Origin: Streptococcus pneumoniae
GTDB lineage: Bacteria > Bacillota > Bacilli > Lactobacillales > Streptococcaceae
Assembly (NCBI RefSeq): GCF_001457635.1
Contig: NZ_LN831051.1
Coordinates: forward strand, 1,240,001 to 1,304,000
Direction of reading: 5' to 3'
DNA length: 64,000 nucleotides
Positions 1-8,496 of this stretch are shown here, one piece after another. Position 1 is the stretch's first letter. The number at the start of each line of letters is the position of its first letter. Both the position numbers and the translations under genes were made by a program. Under the pieces are notes generated by a model, which worked only from the letters and a program-made list of their open reading frames with translations, was not told the origin of the DNA and did no database searches.

Positions 1-807
1 ATGACAGTTGAGGAAGAGAAAGCCTTTCTTGCCCGTCATTTGAAGGCTGCAGAGGCAGGAGAATTTGTTACAATTGATGCCTTATTTCAGGCTTATAAAA
101 AGGAGTTAGGTCGTTCCTACACACGTGATGCCTTCTATCAACTGTTGAAGCGCCATGGTTGGCGAAATATTACGCCACGTCCAGAACATCCTAAGAAAGC
201 AGACGCTCAAACCATTGTCGCGTCTAAAAATAAAATCTCAATTCAAGAAGACAAGAAAGCGCTTTAAAACCAGTAGACCTTTTCATAAGGTTCGCTTGAT
301 GTACCAAGATGAGGCTGGTTTCGGTAGAATCAGTAAACTGGGATCTTGTTGGTCTCCAATAGGAGTAGGTCCACATGTCCATAGTCACTATATACGAGAA
401 TTTCGCTATTGTTATGGAGCTGTTGATGCCCATACAGGCGAATCATTTTTCTTAATAGCTGGTGGATGTAATACTGAGTGGATGAACGCCTTTTTAGAAG
501 AGCTTTCACAAGCTTATCCAGATGATTATTTTTTACTCGTTATGGACAATGCTATATGGCATAAATCAAGTACCTTAAAGATTCCGACTAATATTGATTT
601 TACCTTTATTCCTCCATACACACCAGAGATGAACCCATTGAACAAGTGTGGAAAGAGATTCGTAAACGTGGATTTAAGAATAAAGCCTTTCGAACTTTGG
701 AAGATGTCATGAATCAACTCCAAGATGTCATACAAGGACTGGAGAAGGAGGTGATAAAGTCCATCGTTAATCGGAGATGGAATAGAATGCTTTTTGAAAG
801 CAGATGA
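1..807 (+). pseudogene. IS630-family transposase, frameshifted, cut by window edge
   Basis: Remnant of a DDE transposase of the IS630 superfamily. The N-terminal helix-turn-helix-like part is read in one frame to about 225, the catalytic core in a second frame (DEAGFG near 310, MDNAIWH near 542, PPYTPEMNP near 610), and the tail in the first frame again (from about 635 to the TGA at 805-807, with the expected IEQVWKEIR glutamate motif). Two single-base losses, one in the A-run near 228 and one near 632, explain the frame changes, so no full-length protein can be made. The left end lies outside the window and no terminal inverted repeat was recognised at the right end. Family assignment is by motif order; the specific IS name is not certain. 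Confidence 0.8.
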
Positions 808-827
808 GTATAAAATTGAATTGCTTA

Positions 828-861
828 TAAAAAAGCTCCATACACTGGATGTGTATAGAGC
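828..861 (-). terminator. Intrinsic terminator of the helicase operon
   Basis: On the minus strand a 10-bp stem (CTCTATACAC pairing with GTGTATGGAG, one G-U) with a 5-nt loop is followed by a run of six T. It starts 10 nt beyond the helicase stop codon, so it ends the oxidoreductase-helicase transcript. Confidence 0.75.
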
Positions 862-870
862 AATGGGGCT

Positions 871-1953
871 TTATTTGATATAGAGTTCTTGGTTTTTTAG
901 GACAATTTCTCGGATACTTGCAAACTTTTTAAGTTTTTTGATTTCTTCTGGATGAGTGACGAGAGTAATAACATATCCTTCCTTGCCTATACGGCCAGTA
1001 CGACCAGCACGGTGTGTGTAGGTTTCGCTATCTCTAGGAATATCAAAGTTTACGACACATTCTAGGCTATCGATATCAATTCCACGAGCCAAAAGGTCAG
1101 TTGCAAGAAGCAGGGTTAGTTGGTTATCTTTAAACTTTTCTAAGATGATTTTTCTAAATTTAACATTAACATCACTAGCGAGGGAAACAGTCAATATATC
1201 ACGATACTGTAGTTTTTCCTCGGCATTCCCAAGGTCTGACAGGCTATTGAAGAAGACTAGACCACGGAAATCCTCTACATGAGCCAGTTTTCGTAGCATA
1301 TCCACTCGATGACGTTGGTCTACCTGCATGTAGAAATGCTGGATATTGTCCAATTTTTGGTCAGAGAGATCAATAGTGCGTGTATTCGGCACAATCTTTT
1401 CTTGGTCAAACTTGGTCGTGGCACTCATGTAGACCAGTTGGTGGTCACGAGGTGCGTAGTGAGTGATTTTTTCTACAAAGTGAATCTGAGAATCATCTAG
1501 TAATTGGTCAAATTCATCCAGGATGATGGTTTCCACATTCATCATCTTGATTTTTTTAAGTTTAATGAGTTCAAAGATACGGCCAGGAGTTCCAATCAGA
1601 ATTTCTGGCCCCTTTTTAAGACGTTCAATTTGTCGTTTCTGACTTGAACCTGAAAGGAAGAGTTGAGCAGTCAATCCGATAGCTTCTGCCCACGTTTTAC
1701 ATACATCAAAAATCTGTCCAGCAAGTTCCGTGTTTGGTGCTAGAATCAAGAGTTGTTGGGCTTTTTTCTTTTGTAGTCTGAGAAGACTTGGTAGGAGATA
1801 CGCTAGGGTCTTACCAGTTCCGGTTTGGCTCACTCCTAGGAGGTTTTCTCCAGCAAGAAGGGGCTCAAATAGTTGAGTTTGAATGGGGGTGAATTCTTGG
1901 AAACCGAGTTGGTCACTCAGTTCTTGCCATTCAGTCGGTAGTTTGGTTTTCAT
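871..1953 (-). CDS. DEAD-box ATP-dependent RNA helicase
   Basis: A 360-residue helicase core with little beyond the two RecA-like domains. Visible motifs in order: SQTGTGKT (42-49, Walker A), APNTELAGQ (72-80, variant motif Ia), GTPGR (121-125), DEFD (146-149, a DEAD variant), SAT (177-179) and HRAGRTGR near residue 316 (motif VI). DEAD-box proteins of this size unwind short RNA duplexes in ribosome assembly, cold adaptation or mRNA decay; which one applies cannot be read from sequence. It overlaps the upstream oxidoreductase gene by 4 nt (ATGA), so the two are translationally coupled. Confidence 0.9.
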   Translation of the reverse strand: MKTKLPTEWQELSDQLGFQEFTPIQTQLFEPLLAGENLLGVSQTGTGKTLAYLLPSLLRLQKKKAQQLLILAPNTELAGQIFDVCKTWAEAIGLTAQLFLSGSSQKRQIERLKKGPEILIGTPGRIFELIKLKKIKMMNVETIILDEFDQLLDDSQIHFVEKITHYAPRDHQLVYMSATTKFDQEKIVPNTRTIDLSDQKLDNIQHFYMQVDQRHRVDMLRKLAHVEDFRGLVFFNSLSDLGNAEEKLQYRDILTVSLASDVNVKFRKIILEKFKDNQLTLLLATDLLARGIDIDSLECVVNFDIPRDSETYTHRAGRTGRIGKEGYVITLVTHPEEIKKLKKFASIREIVLKNQELYIK

Positions 1954-2927
1954 TTTTCTGCCTCAAATCTAATGCCAGCAGTCTGGCGCATGGTATATAG
2001 TAGCTCATGAACAGAGCCTGCATCATACAGCCAAGTTTTGTAGAGATTCAGATCTGGTTGCTGGATCATGTGTGCAAATGCAGCGACTTCCTCAGTCATC
2101 GTATGAGGAGCCTGTTGGATAGGAAGCTGGACTTGATTTCCTTGGTGGTCGGTAAAAATAGCTGAGCGAATATGCTCAATCGTGTTGAGAGTCAAGGTTC
2201 CATCTGTTGTATAAATCTCGCAAGGAAGATTGGAAGTGATGTTTTTTCCAGCCTTGATGTGAACTTGATAGTCTGGGTAGAAGAGGATACCATCTCCATT
2301 TAGGTCAATGCTATTGTCAAGCTGTTGAGCATGGTAAGTCGCGTCATTAGCTTTTTCAAAAAGACGAACAGCAGCATAGAGGGGATAAATCCCCAAATCC
2401 ATGAGGGCTCCACCAGCAAAACGGTCTGAAAAGACATTTGGTGTTTGTCCAGCCAACAAGTCAGGCATCTTGGAAGAGTATTTGGCATAGTTGAAATCTG
2501 CTCCTAACACTTGCTTATCTGTTAAAAAGTTTTTGATAGTAGTAAAGGCTTTCTCGTGGTAATTACGAGCTGCTTCAAAGATAAAACAGTTATTTTTTTC
2601 AGCTGTTTGAATCAAATCAAACCATTCTTGTGGTTGAGTGACAGCTGGCTTTTCGAGAATAACATGTTTACCAGCAGACAAGGCAGCTTTTGCCTGAGCA
2701 AAATGTAAGGAGTTTGGACTGGCGATATAGACTAAATCAAAAGAAGATTTGAAGAAGACTTCTAATTGATCGAATAGTTGGATATTCTGATAGCGAGAAG
2801 CAAAGGTTGCTGCAGTTTCTAGTTTTCTAGAATAGATTGCGACCAGTTGGTATTCTCCACTGGTATGGGCTGCTTCTATGAAATGATGGCTGATAGCGCC
2901 AGTTCCGATGACACCTAATTTTAGCAT
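1950..2927 (-). CDS. Gfo/Idh/MocA-family NAD(P)-dependent oxidoreductase
   Basis: A 325-residue dehydrogenase. The Rossmann motif GVIGTGAISHHF starts at residue 5 and the family EKPAV motif follows the second half of the nucleotide-binding domain; the rest is the alpha/beta substrate domain. A start further upstream is possible in frame, but the ATG at 2927 has AAGGAG at good spacing and puts the Rossmann strand at the N-terminus as in the family. Members oxidise or reduce sugars, inositols or related compounds; the substrate is unknown. It is the first gene of a two-gene minus-strand operon with the helicase. Confidence 0.88.
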   Translation of the reverse strand: MLKLGVIGTGAISHHFIEAAHTSGEYQLVAIYSRKLETAATFASRYQNIQLFDQLEVFFKSSFDLVYIASPNSLHFAQAKAALSAGKHVILEKPAVTQPQEWFDLIQTAEKNNCFIFEAARNYHEKAFTTIKNFLTDKQVLGADFNYAKYSSKMPDLLAGQTPNVFSDRFAGGALMDLGIYPLYAAVRLFEKANDATYHAQQLDNSIDLNGDGILFYPDYQVHIKAGKNITSNLPCEIYTTDGTLTLNTIEHIRSAIFTDHQGNQVQLPIQQAPHTMTEEVAAFAHMIQQPDLNLYKTWLYDAGSVHELLYTMRQTAGIRFEAEK

Positions 2928-3109
2928 AAATACTCCTTTTCCGATTTTAAATCCTTCTTTCATTATAACATAGATAGACGGGACTATCCAACAGAGAGGA
3001 GAAAATTTCAAATAAGCTATTAGCTTTCTTTTCCGAATAAATAGATAGAAGCATAGAATCTAGCAAACCTAGATTTAAAAATGTGCTATAATAGAAGGAG
3101 GAAAAGGAG

Positions 3110-3510
3110 GATTCTCAGACATCCAGGTATCAGCCCAACTAATGATTTGTCAATTTATCCGCGATATGCTGGACTTGCCAGCAAAAAATGTGACGATTTT
3201 GGAGGGAAGTAACATTCACGTCTTGCCTTCCATGCCCTACTCAGCGCAAGATTTCTATACTAGTATAGACGTCTTGGCGGAGTTAGATAATGGAATCCAA
3301 GTTATCATCGAAATTCAGGTTCATCATCAGAATTTTTTCATCAATCGCCTATGGGCTTATCTGTGCAGTCAGGTTAATCAAAACCTAGAAAAAATTCGCC
3401 AACGTGAAGGTGATACCCACCAGAGCTACAAACAAATCGCACTAGTATACGCTATCGCAATTGTCGATAGTAATTACTTCTCAGATGACCTAGCTTTTCA
3501 TAGTTTTATA
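3110..3510 (+). pseudogene. Rpn/PD-(D/E)XK recombination-promoting nuclease relic
   Basis: Fragment of the Rpn-like transposase/nuclease family. The nuclease core is visible as DVLAELDNG followed by VIIEIQVHH, the D...E-x-Q/K arrangement of the PD-(D/E)XK fold. The N-terminus (RHPGISPTN) is joined to the core with an apparent internal deletion near 3143, and the C-terminal half is missing because a RUP repeat begins at 3508 and supplies the stop. Intact relatives are roughly 250-300 residues, so under half is left. Not expected to be functional. Confidence 0.75.
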
Positions 3511-3611
3511 GTAAAATGAAATGAGAACAGGACAAATCGATCAGGACAGTCAAATCGATTTCTAACAATGTTTTAGAAGTATAGGTCTACTATTCTAGCT
3601 TCAATCTACTA
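3508..3611 (+). repeat. RUP element (repeat unit of pneumococcus)
   Basis: About 104 bp beginning ATAGTAAAATGAAATGAGAA and containing the paired CAAATCGATCAGGACAG and CAAATCGATTTC blocks typical of RUP. A second, 107-bp copy in the opposite orientation lies at 33154-33260. RUPs are known non-autonomous elements thought to be mobilised by IS630-Spn1. This copy truncates the Rpn-like gene, and its right end is degenerate. Confidence 0.88.
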
Positions 3612-3718
3612 GAAATTCCATAGATAGAAAACTACATAATCTCTACAGATACGGATGTTGGAGTTGATGTAAGATGCTTTGGCTTGCTAGAGGAATTGTG
3701 GATTGCCAAATTGTATCA

Positions 3719-3753
3719 TTGAAATTATTGCTCAAATTTGTTATGATATAAAT
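3719..3753 (+). promoter_or_regulatory. Extended -10 promoter abutting the pgdA start codon
   Basis: TTGAAA at 3719-3724, a 17-nt spacer, and TGTTATGAT with the -10 hexamer at 3742-3747. The predicted +1 falls at about 3754, the A of the pgdA ATG, and no ribosome binding site precedes that ATG. The sequence therefore predicts a leaderless mRNA. Confidence 0.65.
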
Positions 3754-5145
3754 ATGAATAAAAGTAGACTAGGACGTGGCAGACACGGGAAAACGAGACA
3801 TGTATTATTGGCTTTGATTGGTATTTTAGCAATTTCTATTTGCCTATTAGGCGGATTTATTGCTTTTAAGATCTACCAGCAAAAAAGTTTTGAGCAAAAG
3901 ATTGAATCGCTCAAAAAAGAGAAAGATGATCAATTGAGTGAGGGAAATCAGAAGGAGCATTTTCGTCAGGGGCAAGCCGAAGTGATTGCCTATTATCCTC
4001 TCCAAGGGGAGAAAGTGATTTCCTCTGTTAGGGAGCTGATAAATCAAGATGTTAAGGACAAGCTAGAAAGTAAGGACAATCTTGTTTTCTACTATACAGA
4101 GCAAGAAGAGTCAGGTTTAAAGGGAGTCGTTAATCGTAATGTGACCAAACAAATCTATGATTTAGTTGCTTTTAAGATTGAAGAGACTGAAAAGACCAGT
4201 CTAGGAAAGGTTCACTTAACAGAAGATGGGCAACCTTTTACACTTGACCAACTGTTTTCAGATGCTAGTAAGGCTAAGGAACAGCTGATAAAAGAGTTGA
4301 CCTCCTTCATAGAGGATAAAAAAATAGATCAAGACCAGAGTGAGCAGATTGTAAAAAACTTCTCTGACCAAGACTTGTCTGCATGGAATTTTGATTACAA
4401 GGATAGTCAGATTATCCTTTATCCAAGTCCTGTGGTTGAAAATTTAGAAGAGATAGCCTTGCCAGTATCTGCTTTCTTTGATGTTATCCAATCTTCGTAC
4501 TTACTCGAAAAAGATGCGGCCTTGTACCAATCTTACTTTGATAAGAAACATCAAAAAGTTGTCGCTCTAACCTTTGATGATGGTCCAAATCCAGCAACGA
4601 CCCCGCAGGTATTAGAGACCCTAGCTAAATATGATATTAAAGCGACTTTCTTTGTGCTTGGGAAAAATGTTTCTGGGAATGAGGACTTGGTGAAGAGGAT
4701 AAAATCTGAAGGTCATGTTGTTGGAAACCATAGTTGGAGCCATCCGATTCTCTCGCAACTCTCTCTTGATGAAGCTAAAAAGCAGATTACTGATACTGAG
4801 GATGTGCTAACTAAAGTGCTGGGTTCTAGTTCTAAACTCATGCGTCCACCTTATGGTGCTATTACAGATGATATTCGCAATAGCTTGGATTTGAGCTTTA
4901 TCATGTGGGATGTGGATAGTCTGGACTGGAAGAGTAAAAATGAAGCATCTATTTTGACAGAAATTCAGCATCAAGTAGCTAACGGCTCTATCGTTTTGAT
5001 GCATGATATTCACAGTCCGACAGTCAATGCCTTGCCAAGGGTCATTGAGTATTTGAAAAATCAAGGTTATACCTTTGTGACCATACCAGAGATGCTCAAT
5101 ACTCGCCTAAAAGCTCATGAGCTGTACTATAGTCGTGATGAATAA
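3754..5145 (+). CDS. pgdA: Peptidoglycan N-acetylglucosamine deacetylase
   Basis: Membrane-anchored deacetylase that removes acetyl groups from peptidoglycan GlcNAc, a known pneumococcal lysozyme-resistance factor. 463 residues: short basic cytoplasmic start, one membrane segment (about 18-40), a long extracytoplasmic region, then a carbohydrate esterase family 4 (NodB) domain. The metal/catalytic motif TFDDGPNP places the paired aspartates at 275-276; HSWSHP, RPPYG and the C-terminal LMHDIH motif are all present. The start gives the family's known length and sits directly at a promoter without a Shine-Dalgarno sequence; an upstream ATG at 3703 would add 17 residues that look unlike this protein. 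Confidence 0.95.
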   Translation: MNKSRLGRGRHGKTRHVLLALIGILAISICLLGGFIAFKIYQQKSFEQKIESLKKEKDDQLSEGNQKEHFRQGQAEVIAYYPLQGEKVISSVRELINQDVKDKLESKDNLVFYYTEQEESGLKGVVNRNVTKQIYDLVAFKIEETEKTSLGKVHLTEDGQPFTLDQLFSDASKAKEQLIKELTSFIEDKKIDQDQSEQIVKNFSDQDLSAWNFDYKDSQIILYPSPVVENLEEIALPVSAFFDVIQSSYLLEKDAALYQSYFDKKHQKVVALTFDDGPNPATTPQVLETLAKYDIKATFFVLGKNVSGNEDLVKRIKSEGHVVGNHSWSHPILSQLSLDEAKKQITDTEDVLTKVLGSSSKLMRPPYGAITDDIRNSLDLSFIMWDVDSLDWKSKNEASILTEIQHQVANGSIVLMHDIHSPTVNALPRVIEYLKNQGYTFVTIPEMLNTRLKAHELYYSRDE

Positions 5146-5154
5146 GCAAGAAAA

Positions 5155-5191
5155 AATAGGTCTGTTAGATATTTGACAGACTTATTTTTTA
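5155..5191 (+). terminator. Intrinsic terminator after pgdA
   Basis: AGGTCTGT and ACAGACTT form a stem around a short loop, followed by TATTTTTT. It begins about 10 nt after the pgdA stop. Confidence 0.75.
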
Positions 5192-5225
5192 CAGAATATA
5201 GTACTACTTAAAAAATGTTTTATGC

Positions 5226-6101
5226 TATAATTGATGAATAAAATAGAAGGAGAAGCATATGAATACCTATCAATTAAATAATGGAGTAGAAATTCCAGTA
5301 TTGGGATTTGGAACTTTTAAGGCTAAGGATGGAGAAGAAGCCTATCGTGCAGTGTTAGAAGCCTTGAAGGCTGGTTATCGTCATATTGATACGGCGGCGA
5401 TTTATCAGAATGAAGAAAGTGTTGGTCAAGCAATCAAAGATAGCGGAGTTCCACGTGAAGAAATGTTCGTAACTACCAAGCTTTGGAATAGTCAGCAAAC
5501 CGATGAGCAAACTCGTCAAGCTTTGGAAAAATCTATAGAAAAACTGGGCTTGGATTATTTGGATTTGTATTTGATTCATTGGCCGAACCCAAAACCGCTC
5601 AGAGAAAATGACGCATGGAAAACTCGCAATGCGGAAGTTTGGAGAGCGATGGAAGACCTCTATCAAGAAGGGAAAATCCGTGCTATCGGCGTTAGCAATT
5701 TTCTTCCCCATCATTTGGATGCCTTGCTTGAAACTGCAACTATCGTTCCTGCGGTCAATCAAGTTCGCTTGGCGCCAGGTGTGTATCAAGAACAAGTCGT
5801 AGCTTACTGTCGTGAAAAGGGAATTTTATTGGAAGCTTGGGGGCCTTTTGGTCAGGGAGAACTATTTGATAGCAAGCAAGTGCAAGAAATCGCAGCAAAT
5901 CACGGAAAATCGATTGCTCAGATAGCCTTGGTCTGGAGCTTGGCAGAAGGATTTTTACCACTTCCAAAATCTGTCACAACCTCTCGTATTCAAGCTAATC
6001 TTGATTGCTTTGGAATTGAACTGAGTCATGAGGAGAGAGAAACCTTAAAAACGATTGCTGTTCAATCGGGTGCTCCACGAGTTGATGATGTGGATTTCTA
6101 G
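5226..6101 (+). CDS. Aldo/keto reductase
   Basis: NADPH-dependent reductase of the aldo/keto reductase superfamily. The coding part is 5259-6101, 280 residues. The catalytic tetrad is readable: Asp44 (RHIDTA), Tyr49 (AIYQNE), Lys74 (TTKLW) and His107 (LIHWP). The C-terminal half carries the GVSNF and KSVT segments of the NADP-binding site. The feature start includes the -10 hexamer: TGCTATAAT (5223-5231) lies upstream, and AAGGAG precedes the ATG at 5259. It is a single-gene unit between the pgdA terminator and the T-box leader. Physiological substrate unknown; relatives reduce glyoxals and small aldehydes. Confidence 0.9.
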
Positions 6102-6117
6102 AAAATCATAAAAAGAA

Positions 6118-6340
6118 TTGTACATTATTCTAATTTTTGATATAATAGTCAGCAGGAAAGAAAGTCTTATGGCGTTCTTCAAGCGAGCTTGGGACAGTGG
6201 GAGCCAAGTAGGGCAAAATAATGAGCTGGCGCTTTCTGTAGTATTTTCAAAAACAATGAAGTAATAAATTAGGGTGGAACCGCGTTTCTGACGCCCCTAG
6301 GTTAAATCAACCTAGGATTGTCAGATGTGGTTCTTTTGCT
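6118..6340 (+). promoter_or_regulatory. T-box riboswitch leader (glycine-type) with promoter
   Basis: A strong promoter (TTGTAC at 6118, 17-nt spacer, TGATATAAT ending 6146) starts a tRNA-sensing leader. The T-box itself, AGGGTGGAACCGCG, is at 6271-6284. A long terminator follows: GAACC, TCTGAC and CCTAGGTT pair with AACCTAGG, GTCAGA and GGTTC and lead into TTTT near 6335. Stem I is closed by CAGGAAAG with CTTTCTG. A GGC triplet at 6228-6230 just before the closing strand is a plausible glycine specifier, which fits the downstream glyQS genes. The specifier assignment is inference; the T-box is clear. Confidence 0.9.
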
Positions 6341-6373
6341 TATTCAGTCTATTGTGTGAAAGAAAGGAGAGCC

Positions 6374-6951
6374 GTGGACAACCTTTATCTTGTAAAAGAC
6401 GATAGTCAACTAGCTACATTTCGTGATTTTGTAGTAAGAAATACTGAAAAGTTGAAAGATTATCAATCTTTTTTAAAGAATGAACTTGCAGTCTGTGATT
6501 TACCGCAAGCCGTTATTTGGTCAGATTTTAATGCTGCTACACAGATTATTAGGGAAAGCGCTGTTCCAGCCTATACAAATAATAGACGAATGGTTATGAC
6601 TCTTATATCTGGTTCGAAGAGGGGATGGTTGAATATATTAGTCGCAAGTATTTCTTGACAGAAGAGGAATTTCAAGCGGAAAAAATTTGTAATCAATCTC
6701 TCGTAGAACTTTTTCAGAAGAAGTATAGTTGGCATTCATTGAATGATTTTGGTTCTTCGACTTATGATAAGAACTATGCAAGTATTTTTTATGAATACTG
6801 GCGCAGCTTTTTGACAGTAGATAAGTTGGTAGAAAATTTAGGTAGTGTACAAGCGGTCTTAGATTCTTATCATTTATGGGCAAATACAGAAAAAACTTTT
6901 CCCTTGTTAGATTGGTTTGTTCAGCAGAAATTAATTGAAAAAGAAATATAA
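6374..6951 (+). pseudogene. Unknown gene downstream of the T-box, frameshifted
   Basis: First gene after the T-box. From a GTG at 6374 with AGGAG upstream the frame starts MDNLYLVKDD and runs to about 6595. The rest, from about 6598 (NGYDSYIWFEEGMVEYI) to the TAA at 6949-6951, is in another frame. A one- or two-base indel near 6590 explains this; together the halves would make about 192 residues. The protein is soluble-looking, rich in aromatic and acidic residues, and I do not recognise a family. Its position between a glycine T-box and glyQS suggests it was co-regulated with glycyl-tRNA supply. An assembly error could also explain the break. Confidence 0.6.
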
Positions 6952-6969
6952 AAACTAAAGGAGTAAACA

Positions 6970-7319
6970 ATGTCTAAGAAATTGACATTTCACTGCATCA
7001 GTGGCAGAGACCTCCTTACAGTCGGACTGCCCCACGCTCAGCACTAGGGTGCTGAGCTAGACGCAGTACTAACTCGTCTTGCCTCGTATAATCGACGAGG
7101 TAGACTCGTGTCGCAAGAAATTATTTTTTATTAAGGAGTAAACAATGTCTAAGAAATTAACATTTCACTGCATCAGTGGCAGAAACCTCCTTACAGTCGG
7201 ACTGCCCCACGCTCAGCACTAGGGTGCTGAGCTAGACGCAGTACTAACTCGTCTTGCCTCGTATAATCGACGAGGCAGACTCGTGTCGCAAGAAATCATT
7301 TTTTATTAAGGAGTAAACA
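6970..7319 (+). repeat. Two tandem 175-bp units carrying copies of the glyQ start
   Basis: Positions 6970-7144 and 7145-7319 are near-identical units of exactly 175 bp, differing at only a few positions. Each begins with the first 23 nt of glyQ (ATGTCTAAGAAATT plus A/GACATTTCA) and ends with the glyQ ribosome binding site AAGGAGTAAACA. Between them lies a hairpin-rich block: CTGC/GCAG, CAGTcggACTG, GCTCAGCAC/GTGCTGAGC and GTCTTGCCTCGT/ACGAGGTAGAC. Each unit could encode a 25-residue peptide that starts like GlyQ (MSKKLTFHCISG) and stops at 7045-7047 or 7220-7222. The real glyQ begins directly after the second unit. Confidence 0.9.
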
Positions 7320-8237
7320 ATGTCTAAGAAATTAACATTTCAAGAAATTATTTTGACTTTGCAACAATTTTGGAATGACCAAGGTTGTATGCTTATGCAG
7401 GCTTATGACAATGAAAAAGGTGCGGGGACAATGAGTCCTTACACTTTCCTTCGTGCTATCGGACCTGAGCCATGGAATGCAGCTTATGTAGAGCCATCAC
7501 GTCGTCCTGCTGACGGTCGTTATGGGGAAAACCCTAACCGTCTCTACCAACACCACCAATTCCAGGTGGTCATGAAGCCTTCTCCATCAAATATCCAAGA
7601 ACTTTACCTTGAGTCTTTGGAAAAATTGGGAATCAATCCTTTGGAGCACGATATTCGTTTTGTTGAGGACAACTGGGAAAACCCATCAACTGGTTCAGCT
7701 GGTCTTGGTTGGGAAGTTTGGCTTGACGGAATGGAAATCACTCAGTTCACTTATTTCCAACAAGTCGGTGGATTGGCAACTGGCCCTGTGACTGCGGAAG
7801 TTACCTATGGTTTGGAGCGCTTGGCTTCTTACATTCAAGAAGTAGACTCTGTCTATGATATCGAGTGGGCTGATGGTGTAAAATACGGAGAAATCTTTAT
7901 CCAGCCTGAGTATGAGCACTCAAAATATTCATTTGAAATTTCGGACCAAGAAATTTTGCTTGAAAACTTTGATAAGTTTGAAAAAGAAGCTGGTCGTGCA
8001 TTAGAAGAAGGCTTGGTACACCCTGCCTATGACTATGTTCTCAAATGTTCACATACCTTTAATCTGCTTGACGCGCGTGGTGCCGTATCTGTAACAGAGC
8101 GTGCAGGCTATATCGCTCGTATCCGTAACTTGGCCCGTGTTGTAGCCAAAACCTTTGTTGCAGAACGCAAACGCCTAGGTTACCCACTTTTGGATGAAGA
8201 AACACGAGTTAAACTTTTAGCAGAAGACGCAGAATAG
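7320..8237 (+). CDS. glyQ: Glycyl-tRNA synthetase alpha subunit
   Basis: Catalytic subunit of the alpha2-beta2 bacterial glycyl-tRNA synthetase, which charges tRNA-Gly in the cytoplasm. 305 residues, the usual length. It opens with [18 protein letters not shown] and contains the class II synthetase core segments YNEPSRRP-like ([14 protein letters not shown]) and the [12 protein letters not shown] strand. The start at 7320 has AAGGAG 6 nt upstream. It is the third copy of this start region in a row, but only this one continues into the gene. It is followed by a 259-nt structured intergenic region and then glyS; both are expected to depend on the T-box upstream. Confidence 0.97.
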   Translation: MSKKLTFQEIILTLQQFWNDQGCMLMQAYDNEKGAGTMSPYTFLRAIGPEPWNAAYVEPSRRPADGRYGENPNRLYQHHQFQVVMKPSPSNIQELYLESLEKLGINPLEHDIRFVEDNWENPSTGSAGLGWEVWLDGMEITQFTYFQQVGGLATGPVTAEVTYGLERLASYIQEVDSVYDIEWADGVKYGEIFIQPEYEHSKYSFEISDQEILLENFDKFEKEAGRALEEGLVHPAYDYVLKCSHTFNLLDARGAVSVTERAGYIARIRNLARVVAKTFVAERKRLGYPLLDEETRVKLLAEDAE

Positions 8238-8496
8238 TGAGTAATACTGTACTCTAAAATCGTTAGAGGCAAGTCGAAGACTTGCTAGAGGGATATGCAC
8301 CGCCGTACTGTTATGTGGGGATTTTTGAAACCTTAGGTTCAAAAATCAGTCAGCTAAATCCACTTTGATGAGATTGTTGGAAATCTTGATAAATTTAGCA
8401 TTGGATTTCCATACAGACTCACAGAGTTAGTTAGCGACGTCCCCAGTACCTAAGGTGCATATCAAAAAAGATTGAAGAAAATGTAAAGGAAAAAAC
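8238..8496 (+). other. Hairpin-dense block between glyQ and glyS
   Basis: Intergenic region of 259 nt with an elaborate nested inverted-repeat layout. The outer closing stem is GATATGCACC (8292-8301) with GGTGCATATC (8454-8463), then GTACTG...GGGGA (8305-8321) with TCCCCAGTAC (8440-8449). Inside are a TTTTTGAA(A)CC/GGTTCAAAAA hairpin (8322-8346), GCTAAAT/ATTTAGC (8353-8399) and ACTCacaGAGT (about 8418-8428). Before the outer stem come CTCTAA/TTAGAG (8252-8268) and GCAAGTCgaaGACTTGC (8269-8285). No open reading frame of interest is present. It does not match any RNA family I know; whether it acts as RNA or is a relic insertion is unknown. Confidence 0.75.
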
